Positions 7,389-15,331 of a stretch of DNA of 17,057 bases are shown piece by piece. Each line of letters starts with the position of its first letter. Positions within the stretch are counted from its first letter, which is position 1. Source of the stretch: Thermodesulfobacteriota bacterium (GTDB taxonomy: Bacteria > Desulfobacterota > Thermodesulfobacteria > Thermodesulfobacteriales > Thermodesulfatatoraceae); the NCBI GenBank assembly GCA_013154385.1, contig JAADCO010000162.1, forward strand, positions 1 through 17,057, written 5' to 3'. The position numbers and the translations under genes were made by a program. The notes under the pieces are model-generated. The model was not told the origin of the DNA, did not search any database, and saw nothing but the letters and a program-made list of their open reading frames with translations.

Positions 7389-8360
7389 TTAGTGACGGCG
7401 CGTGAGCACGTAACGGGTGATCCCCTCCAGGAGATTACGGGGCTCCGAAGAGGGGAAACGGCCGAGACAGGAAAGGGCCTTTTCCACGAACTCTTCCGCG
7501 CGCCGGCGGGTGTGGTTGAACCCGTCGTATTTCTCGATCAGCCGGCAGACCTCGTTGAACCCCTCGGGCGTGGGCTCGCTTTCCTTGATCAGGGAAAGGA
7601 GCCGCTTGCGGTCGTCCCCGTCGGCTCGTTCGAGGGCCACGATGAGGGGGAGGGTGACCTTTCCCTCCTTGAAGTCGTTGCCCACGTCCTTTCCCGTCTC
7701 GCCGGAGACGCCGAGATAGTCCAGGAGATCGTCGGTGATCTGAAAGGCGTAGCCCAGATAGGTGCCGAAGTCCCGGAGGGCCTCCCGATGCCAGGAATCC
7801 TTGTTGGCGAAGATGGCCCCGGTTTCACAGGCCGCGGAGATGAGGGCCGCGGTCTTGCGATAGATGACCTCGAGATACTCGTCCTCGGTGATCTCCACGT
7901 TGTCGCAGTTGAGGAGCTGGAGGATCTCGCCCTCGCTCATGAGGATGGTGGTGCGGGAGACCACGTCGAGCACGTCCATGTTGCCCTCCTCCACCGCGAT
8001 GCGAATGGCGCGGGAGTAGAGGAAGTCTCCGACCAGGATGACCGCCTGGTTCCCCCAGATGTGATGGGCCGCGCGGCGACCGCGACGAAAGGCCGCGCTG
8101 TCGATCACGTCGTCGTGAAGGAGGGTGGCGGCGTGCAGATACTCGAAGAGCACGGAGAGGCGATAGGCGTCTCTTTCGGCCCCGCACAAACGCGCGCAGA
8201 GGACCGTGAGAAGGGGCCGCAGCCTCTTGCCGCCGGCAAAGAGGATGTATTGGCTGACTTCGTTGATGAACGGAATGTAGGAAGCGAAGTTCCGCTTGAG
8301 GACTTCTTCGATGCGGGAAAGATCGTCCTTGATGAGAAGGAAAAGCTCTTCCTTACGCAC
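7389..8360 (-). CDS. Long-chain polyprenyl diphosphate synthase (IspB/octaprenyl-type)
   Basis: A 323-residue trans-isoprenyl diphosphate synthase that condenses isopentenyl diphosphate units onto an allylic primer, giving the side chain of quinones. Visible motifs: GGKRLRP (43-49), the first Asp-rich motif LLHDDVID (D83, D84, D87), GDFLYSRA (111-118), and the second Asp-rich motif ITDDLLDY (D210, D211, D214) followed by GKDVGNDFKEGKVTLP. Small Ala residues occupy the positions just before the first Asp-rich motif (EYLHAATLLHDD), which is typical of long-chain rather than farnesyl or geranylgeranyl enzymes. The exact chain length is not readable. Translation starts at GTG (8360-8358) with only a weak TTAGGG upstream; the upstream ATG in the same area is out of frame. 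It follows the unassigned protein gene after 31 nt. Confidence 0.92.
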   Translation of the reverse strand: MRKEELFLLIKDDLSRIEEVLKRNFASYIPFINEVSQYILFAGGKRLRPLLTVLCARLCGAERDAYRLSVLFEYLHAATLLHDDVIDSAAFRRGRRAAHHIWGNQAVILVGDFLYSRAIRIAVEEGNMDVLDVVSRTTILMSEGEILQLLNCDNVEITEDEYLEVIYRKTAALISAACETGAIFANKDSWHREALRDFGTYLGYAFQITDDLLDYLGVSGETGKDVGNDFKEGKVTLPLIVALERADGDDRKRLLSLIKESEPTPEGFNEVCRLIEKYDGFNHTRRRAEEFVEKALSCLGRFPSSEPRNLLEGITRYVLTRRH

Positions 8361-8391
8361 GCCCTAAACCATAGCAGAGCGTGCCGAAGGT

Positions 8392-8763
8392 TCAAGAAAG
8401 TCTTTTCTCGGCCTCCACCACCCCGAGAAGGGCCACCTCTTCGAGGAGATCCCGCGAAGGCCCGGCGGAAACGGAGGAGATCTCCTGAAAGAGGGCGAGG
8501 GCCCCTTCGCGCACGCGGCGGGCCGCCTCTTCGTCGGCTCCGGAGGAGAGCAGGCTCTCCAGATCGTCCAGGATCTTGTCCACGAGGCGCGACAATTCAG
8601 GAGAAATGGAATCCAGATTGCTTGCGGAGACAGACGAAGATTCTTCGACTTTTGAGCGCAAAACTCGCTCAAAAACGGCACCGAAATTTTCTTTTGCTTG
8701 CTGAGGGGATTTCTTTTGACCAGAATTTGCATTTTCGGGTATGATACGCGGATAGATCTTCAT
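8392..8763 (-). CDS. Unassigned 123-residue charged, helical protein
   Basis: I do not recognise a family. The N-terminal 50 residues are polar and Ser/Gln/Asn-rich, with FGAVFERVL at 28-36. The rest looks alpha-helical and acidic (LVDKILDDLESLLSSGADEEAARRV, 60-84; split here only as description), ending in VVEAEKRLS. No signal peptide, transmembrane segment or Cys is visible. The preferred start is the ATG at 8763, 6 nt behind a GAGGT; the GTG three bases upstream is too close. The 5' half is clearly richer in A+T than its neighbours. A good plus-strand promoter for mnmG lies inside the first 50 nt. It heads the minus-strand run containing the prenyl synthase. The N-terminal style is reminiscent of small flagellum-associated proteins, but nothing nearby supports that. 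It may also be lineage-specific. Confidence 0.6.
   Translation of the reverse strand: MKIYPRIIPENANSGQKKSPQQAKENFGAVFERVLRSKVEESSSVSASNLDSISPELSRLVDKILDDLESLLSSGADEEAARRVREGALALFQEISSVSAGPSRDLLEEVALLGVVEAEKRLS
8716..8745 (+). promoter_or_regulatory. Sigma-70-type promoter for the mnmG-led operon
   Basis: TTGACC at 8716-8721 (5/6 match to the -35 consensus) and TATGAT at 8740-8745 (5/6 match to the -10) are separated by 18 nt. Transcription would start at about 8752, giving a leader of about 115 nt before the mnmG ATG. The element lies inside the 5' end of the divergent unassigned gene. A weaker alternative, GTGAAA at 8830 with TATCTT at 8852 (16 nt apart), would give an almost leaderless mRNA. 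Confidence 0.55.
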
Positions 8764-8866
8764 CACATCACCTCGGATGTTTCGTTAAGATTATTTTCGG
8801 CCATGAAGCGGGACGACTCAAGCGAAAAAGTGAAAAATGGAAGGGGCGTAGTATCTTGAAAACACC

Positions 8867-10762
<1,896 letters not shown>

Positions 10763-10771
10763 GGAGTGGAC

Positions 10772-11869
10772 ATGAGCAAGAAGGAGACGAGGACGGAGGG
10801 GATGAAGGTGAAGGACCCGGAAACCCGGGATCAAGTCGTCGAACCGGAGGTCATCGAGCCGGAAATCATCGAAGAGATCGAAGAAGACAAGGAACCTCCG
10901 AAGGAGGTTTCAGCGAAGAAGAAGCGCACGCGAAAGACCCGCGCGAAGAAGAAGCAACAGGAAGAACTCACCCTTCCGGCGCTTCCCAAGGAGGAGAGCA
11001 CTCCGGTCCTTCTCGACCCGCTGCAGCAGTATCTCAAGGAGATCAGCAAGTATCCCCTGCTCACGCGCGAGGAGGAGGAAAAGCTCACCAAGGAATACTA
11101 CAAGACCCGTGATCCCCGCATCGCCTACCGCCTGGTAACCTCCAACCTGCGGCTGGTGGTCAAGATCGCCCTCGACTTCCAGAAGTTCTGGATGCAGAAC
11201 TTCCTCGACCTCATCCAAGAGGGTAACGTGGGGCTCATGCAAGCGGTCAAAAAGTTCGATCCTTACAGAGGGGTCAAGTTTTCCTATTATGCGTCCTTCT
11301 GGATCAAGGCCTACATCCTGAAGTTCATCATGGACAACTGGCGCCTGGTAAAGATCGGGACCACCCAAGCCCAGCGCAAGCTCTTCTACAACCTGCGCAA
11401 GGAGAAGGAACGCCTGGACGCCATGGGCTTTGAGCCCGCACCCAAGCTCATCTCGAAGCGCCTCAACGTGCGGGAGGAAGACGTCATCGAGATGGAACAG
11501 CGCATGAGCGCCGCGGAAATAAGCCTGGACGCCCCGATCAAGGACGACTCCGACGAGCTCCACCGGGACTTCCTGGCGGACCCCAGCGCGCGGGTGGAAG
11601 ATCAGGTGGCCAAGCACGAGGTGCTCAGCAGGCTGCGCAAGATACTTGACGAATTCGGGAAGGACCTCAAGGACAAGGAGCGGGTCATCTTCTACGAGCG
11701 ACTGCTGGCTGAAGAACCCTTGACCCTCCAGCAAATCGGGCAACGATTTGGCATTTCCCGCGAAAGGGTTAGACAGATCGAAGAGCGGCTCCTCAAGAAG
11801 CTGCGCAAGTATCTCAAAGAGAGGCTTCCAGATGCAGAAAACTATCCTCTGGCCCTTGAAGGTTCTTAG
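10772..11869 (+). CDS. rpoH: RpoH-like (sigma-32 group) RNA polymerase sigma factor with charged N-terminal extension
   Basis: A 365-residue sigma-70-family factor. Residues 82-136 contain region 1.2 (DPLQQYLKEISKYPLLT) and 2.1. Regions 2.2-2.4 follow (FLDLIQEGNVGLMQAVKKFD; YYASFWIKAYILKFIMDNWR). QRKLFYNLRKEKERL at 201-215 is a near-perfect RpoH box, specific to heat-shock sigma factors. Region 4.2 has LTLQQIGQRFGISRERVRQIE (317-337). The first 80 residues are an addition absent from the 284-residue E. coli RpoH: an acidic Glu/Pro/Ile stretch at 23-41 followed by a basic Lys/Arg stretch at 49-61. The ATG at 10772 is 5 nt after AAGGAG, which itself overlaps the mnmG stop. The in-frame GTG at 10766 lies in that Shine-Dalgarno and is rejected. 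It is presumably the heat-shock factor, though coupling to mnmG argues against it being controlled only at its own promoter. Confidence 0.88.
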   Translation: MSKKETRTEGMKVKDPETRDQVVEPEVIEPEIIEEIEEDKEPPKEVSAKKKRTRKTRAKKKQQEELTLPALPKEESTPVLLDPLQQYLKEISKYPLLTREEEEKLTKEYYKTRDPRIAYRLVTSNLRLVVKIALDFQKFWMQNFLDLIQEGNVGLMQAVKKFDPYRGVKFSYYASFWIKAYILKFIMDNWRLVKIGTTQAQRKLFYNLRKEKERLDAMGFEPAPKLISKRLNVREEDVIEMEQRMSAAEISLDAPIKDDSDELHRDFLADPSARVEDQVAKHEVLSRLRKILDEFGKDLKDKERVIFYERLLAEEPLTLQQIGQRFGISRERVRQIEERLLKKLRKYLKERLPDAENYPLALEGS

Positions 11870-13517
11870 CCTTGGGTTCCTCCTCCTTTCCATTCCCGTA
11901 ACCGCGCTGTCGAGCTGTTCCCGGGCGGACACCTACTATCACTTCCTGCGCGGAGAGTACCTCATCCTCCAGGGCTCTCTGGACGAGGCCATCAAGGCCA
12001 TGGAGCGGGTGGTGAAATGCGACCCCGAGGCCGTCACCCCGAGACGGGAGCTGATCCGTCTCTACGCCGAACAGGGCCGCTACGAGGAGGCCATCGAACA
12101 GGCCCAGCAGTTGTTGCGGCAAAACCCGGAAGACAAGGAGACGCTCTTTCTCCTGGCCAAGATCTACCTGGCGCAAGGGCGCACGGCGCGCGCCATCGAA
12201 ACCCTCGAAAGGCTCCTTGAGATATCCCCCGAAGACCACAAGGCCCTTTCGGTGCTCGCCACCATCTACCTCAAGGAGAAAAACCTGGACGGGGCCATCA
12301 AGACCTTCGAGAGACTCATCCAGAAGAAGCCGGACAACGCCTTCCTCTGGCTGGAGCTTGCCCGACTCTATCGCGAAGCCGGCCGCTTCGACGAGGCCAA
12401 GAAGGCCTACGAAAAGGCCCTCGAGCTCAAGCCCGATTCCCAGGAAGTCATCATCGAATACGGGGAGTTCCTGGAAAGGATCGGCGCCTTCAAGGAGGCC
12501 GAAGAGCTCTATCAGCGCGGTCTCAAGGAAAACCCCGAGGCCTTCCATCTCTACGAGGCCCTCCTGCGCCTCTACCTCAGGCAAAACCGCTTCGAGGAGG
12601 CGCTCAAGGTCCTCGATGAGCTCGAGAACCGGATGGGCGAAAACCCCCGCCTCCTCCTCCGCAAGGCCCTGATCCTCCTCGACCTCAACCGCCCCAAAGA
12701 AGCGGAGAAGATCCTGCGGGAAATCGTGGAAAACGACCCGGAGAACTACACGGCCTGGTTCTACCTGGGGGTGACGCTCGAGAGGGAGGGCCGCACCGAG
12801 GAGGCCGTCCACGCTTACGAGAACATCCCCCCGGAATCCGAGGTCTTCACTCTGGCCATCAGGAGGCTTGCCGTCCTCCTCAAGGACCCCGACCGGATAG
12901 AGGCCCTCCTGCGCCGCGCGCTGGCCCAGAACCCCGATGATCGAGACCTCTATCTGCTGGCGGGTTCGGTCTTCGAGGACCTGGACGACTGCGAGCGGGG
13001 ATACGCCTTCGTCAAGGAAGGGCTCGAAAAGTTCCCCGACGACGAAGAGCTGGCCATCTCCGCCGGGCTGCTCCTCGTGTGTCTGGGGCGGGAGGAAGAG
13101 GCCCTCAAGATCGTCGAGCCGTTCCTCGAGAAGGACCCCGACAACCCCACCCTCCTCAACTTCGTGGGCTACACCCTGGCTGATCTCAACCGCGACCTGG
13201 ACCGCGCGGAGGAATACGTGAAGAAGGCGCTTGAGGCCAAACCCGACAGCGGCTACATCGTGGACAGCCTGGCCTGGGTCTACTATCGCAAGGGCCGGCT
13301 GAAGGAGGCCCTCAAGCTCATCGAAAGGGCCATCAAGCTCGCTCCCGACGACCCCATCATTCACGAACACCACGGCGACATCCTCCTCGCCCTGGGACGC
13401 GACCGCGAGGCCCTGAAGGCTTACAAAGAGGCCCTGAACCTGGCCAAACGGAAAAAAGACCGCCAGAGACTGGAAGAGAAGATAAACAAGCTGTGCGCCA
13501 AGCTCTCCTGCTCATAG
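11832..13517 (+). CDS. Tetratricopeptide-repeat lipoprotein
   Basis: A 561-residue exported lipoprotein made almost entirely of TPR units. The signal peptide (MQKTILWPLK, then VLSLGFLLLSIPVTA) ends in the lipobox LSSC with lipidated C29; Ser at +2 fits outer-membrane retention. About a dozen or more 34-residue repeats follow, for example GSLDEAIKAMERVVKCDPEA, GRYEEAIEQAQQLLRQNPED, GRFDEAKKAYEKALELKPDS and GRLKEALKLIERAIKLAPDD. TPR solenoids act as protein-docking scaffolds, so the partner is unknown. The start is the ATG at 11832 behind AGAGAGG. An earlier in-frame codon at 11748 would add 28 residues that break the signal peptide. The first 38 nt overlap the sigma gene and the last 25 nt overlap the LolB-like gene, so all three are probably translationally coupled. 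A shared role in lipoprotein or envelope assembly is plausible but inferred. Confidence 0.9.
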   Translation: MQKTILWPLKVLSLGFLLLSIPVTALSSCSRADTYYHFLRGEYLILQGSLDEAIKAMERVVKCDPEAVTPRRELIRLYAEQGRYEEAIEQAQQLLRQNPEDKETLFLLAKIYLAQGRTARAIETLERLLEISPEDHKALSVLATIYLKEKNLDGAIKTFERLIQKKPDNAFLWLELARLYREAGRFDEAKKAYEKALELKPDSQEVIIEYGEFLERIGAFKEAEELYQRGLKENPEAFHLYEALLRLYLRQNRFEEALKVLDELENRMGENPRLLLRKALILLDLNRPKEAEKILREIVENDPENYTAWFYLGVTLEREGRTEEAVHAYENIPPESEVFTLAIRRLAVLLKDPDRIEALLRRALAQNPDDRDLYLLAGSVFEDLDDCERGYAFVKEGLEKFPDDEELAISAGLLLVCLGREEEALKIVEPFLEKDPDNPTLLNFVGYTLADLNRDLDRAEEYVKKALEAKPDSGYIVDSLAWVYYRKGRLKEALKLIERAIKLAPDDPIIHEHHGDILLALGRDREALKAYKEALNLAKRKKDRQRLEEKINKLCAKLSCS

Positions 13518-14170
13518 TCCTCATCCTGGTTTCCTGCGCCCCGCGGGTGCCGGTCTCCTATCAGCCGCCGAAGGGCTCTCCCCCTCCGGCCCTCAAGGGG
13601 ACCGCGCGGTTTGAGGTGCACTATCCCGGCGGGGAACAGGAGGGCCGGCTCTTCTACTTCATCACCCGCGAGGGGATCTACACCGAGGCCCTCTCCCCCT
13701 TCGGCTGGTCCATCTTCCAGACCCTTTTCCGCGGAAACACCGCCACCCTGGTCGTGGTCCCCAAGCAGGAGGTCCTGATCTTCTTCCTGCGCACGCCGCC
13801 GCCGGAGTGGACGAACAACTGGGGGCTCCTGGCCCTGGGCGCCATCCCCGACGAATGGAAGGTGGAGGAGGCCTTCCGCGTGAGGGACGAGGTCGAGGTG
13901 CACTTTCGTTTCGAAGACGGCTTCCGGGCGCGCGCGGTCTTCTCCCCGGAGGGGATCCTCAGGGAGCTCGTCCTCGCCCGCCAAAGGGAACTGGCGAGGT
14001 TCCGCTACGAATGGGAGGCCGACCACTTGCGGGAGATCTCCCTCAAGATCCCCCAGCTACGCACCCGCGTGAGGTTCACCTTCCTCACCCGGAAGGTCGC
14101 TGCGCCCCAGCCCTTGACCATCACCATCCCCGCCAACTTCACCACCAAGGCCTACGACCTCCATCTCTAG
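13493..14170 (+). CDS. LolB-like outer-membrane lipoprotein
   Basis: A 225-residue lipoprotein with a very short signal peptide (MRQALLLIVLILVSC) and lipobox LVSC, with lipidated C15 and Ala at +2. The mature part is predicted to be mostly beta-strand, with ALKGTARFEVHYPGGEQEGRL, TEALSPFGWSIFQTLF and FRGNTATLVVVPKQEVLIF. This resembles the LolB/DUF4292 fold, an open beta-barrel that receives lipoproteins from LolA and inserts them in the outer membrane. The similarity is by pattern and length (E. coli LolB is 207 residues), so the assignment is tentative. The start is a GTG lying within the last 25 nt of the TPR gene, with only a distant purine-rich GGAAGAGAAG upstream, implying coupling. The combination of TPR lipoprotein and LolB-like lipoprotein suggests an outer-membrane assembly function. 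Confidence 0.6.
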   Translation: MRQALLLIVLILVSCAPRVPVSYQPPKGSPPPALKGTARFEVHYPGGEQEGRLFYFITREGIYTEALSPFGWSIFQTLFRGNTATLVVVPKQEVLIFFLRTPPPEWTNNWGLLALGAIPDEWKVEEAFRVRDEVEVHFRFEDGFRARAVFSPEGILRELVLARQRELARFRYEWEADHLREISLKIPQLRTRVRFTFLTRKVAAPQPLTITIPANFTTKAYDLHL

Positions 14171-14204
14171 CCCGAACCGGACAAAACGGATAAATTGACC
14201 CGGG

Positions 14205-15044
14205 ATGAGAGACCTGGACCCGCGCACCAAACTCCTCCTCATCCTGGCGATCTCGTTTCTGGCCGTGACCCTGGACCAATGGTTCACCCTGCTCGGGCTC
14301 TGCGTATTTTCCTTTCTCCTCCTTCTCTGGGCGAAACCCAGGCCTTCGCACTTGAAGATGGCCCTCCTCATGGCCGTGCTCACCACCTGGGGCGTGATGT
14401 TCAGCCAGGCGCTCTTCTATCAGAACTTCCCGCGCACGGTGGTCTTCTATCTCGTGCCTCCCTTCGAATTCCACGGCGTGGCCTTCGGCGGCCTTCCCGT
14501 CTATCTGCAGGGGCTCTATTACGGGGCCGTCCAGTCCCTGCGCTTCAATGCGGGGATGTTCGCCGGCCTGGCCCTCTGTCTCTCCACCTCGGTGGACAAG
14601 CTCTACTACGCCCTCACCCGCCTGCCCGTACCGCGCGGCCTCTCCTTCCTTGCGGTCTCGGCCATCCGCTTCCTCCCGGTGATCACCGAGGAGTTCAAGA
14701 CCGTGAGGACGGCCCTGAGGCTCAAGGGCTATCGTCCCCTGCGCTGCGGCTTGCGCACCACCGTGCAAACCGAGCTCTCCGTCCCCCTTCCCGTGCTGGC
14801 GGGCGCGGTGAGGAGGGCGCGAGACCTCTCGGACAGCTTGCTCACCCGCGGGTTCGATCCCCTGGCTCCTCCGCCGCCGCGCAGGCTCATCTGGCCGCGG
14901 TGGGAGAAATGGGTTGCCGGCGCCTTTCTCCTCGTCTCCGCCCTGGTCCTGGTGGCCAAAGTTCTCTTCTGGCTCTATCTTCAGGAGATACTCTACCTTG
15001 AAGGGCTGCGGGGTCTTTACGCCCTGGCCCGAAACTGGCTCTAG
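14205..15044 (+). CDS. EcfT-type transmembrane component of an energy-coupling factor transporter (CbiQ/EcfT family)
   Basis: A 279-residue polytopic membrane protein. The N-terminus DPRTKLLLILAISFLAVTL is typical of EcfT/CbiQ. Hydrophobic segments lie at about 9-24, 27-43, 51-70, 100-128, 145-160 and 236-258. The cytoplasmic coupling helices carry the two characteristic Arg-Gly boxes: ALRLKGY at 170-176 and SLLTRGF at 211-217, both slightly off the ARG consensus. EcfT links two ATPases to a substrate-binding S component for vitamin or metal (Co/Ni) uptake. Neither ATPase nor S component is in the window, so this is a solitary T component here and its substrate is unknown. The ATG follows a 34-nt gap with only a poor GGG Shine-Dalgarno. 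The cupin gene starts 11 nt after the stop. Confidence 0.8.
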   Translation: MRDLDPRTKLLLILAISFLAVTLDQWFTLLGLCVFSFLLLLWAKPRPSHLKMALLMAVLTTWGVMFSQALFYQNFPRTVVFYLVPPFEFHGVAFGGLPVYLQGLYYGAVQSLRFNAGMFAGLALCLSTSVDKLYYALTRLPVPRGLSFLAVSAIRFLPVITEEFKTVRTALRLKGYRPLRCGLRTTVQTELSVPLPVLAGAVRRARDLSDSLLTRGFDPLAPPPPRRLIWPRWEKWVAGAFLLVSALVLVAKVLFWLYLQEILYLEGLRGLYALARNWL

Positions 15045-15055
15045 GAGGTCGGCTC

Positions 15056-15331
15056 ATGGAAAAGGTCAAGAAGAAGAAACCGAGCCCCGAGGAGCTCGAA
15101 AAGCTTGGCGTCTCCTCCTGGCCCATCTGGGAAAAGGAGGAAAGCGAGTTCGATTGGGTCTACGACGAGGAGGAGACCTTCTACGTGCTCGAAGGGCAGG
15201 TGGAAGTGACCCTCGATGACGGCACGCGCCTGATGATCGAACCCGGAGACCTGGTCACCTTTGCCAAGGGAGTGCGTTGCCGGTGGAAGGTGCTAAAACC
15301 CATTCGCAAGCACTATCGTCTGGGCTCCTGA
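15056..15331 (+). CDS. DUF861 (cupin_3) single-domain cupin protein
   Basis: A 91-residue cytoplasmic cupin that matches the DUF861 family from end to end: SSWPIWEKEESEFDWVYDEE, then ETFYVLEGQVEVTLDDG (41-57), then IEPGDLVTFAKGVRCRWKVL and the family-typical ending PIRKHYRL. The family is related to EutQ and (S)-ureidoglycine aminohydrolase domains. Many members are small stand-alone proteins of unknown function. The classical metal-binding His residues of cupin motif 1 are absent, as is common in DUF861. The ATG is preceded by an excellent AGGAGGT (about 15044-15050). It lies between the EcfT-like gene and the propeller gene and overlaps the latter by 55 nt, so it belongs to the same transcript. 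No enzymatic role can be assigned. Confidence 0.88.
   Translation: MEKVKKKKPSPEELEKLGVSSWPIWEKEESEFDWVYDEEETFYVLEGQVEVTLDDGTRLMIEPGDLVTFAKGVRCRWKVLKPIRKHYRLGS

Noticed and set aside
7335..7391. Possible promoter for the LivJ-type gene on the minus strand (TTGCGA, 17 nt, TAGTAA)
   Set aside because: The -10 matches at only 3 of 6 positions. The A+T-rich gap may hold a promoter, but I cannot support a specific site.
8830..8857. Alternative mnmG promoter GTGAAA-16 nt-TATCTT
   Set aside because: Each hexamer matches at 4/6, weaker than the site at 8716-8745. It is kept only as an alternative because mnmG lacks a Shine-Dalgarno.
11814..13373. A 519-codon open frame antisense to the TPR gene
   Set aside because: High-GC coding sequence often leaves the opposite strand free of stops. 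The translation has no recognisable motif, while the plus strand encodes clear TPRs.
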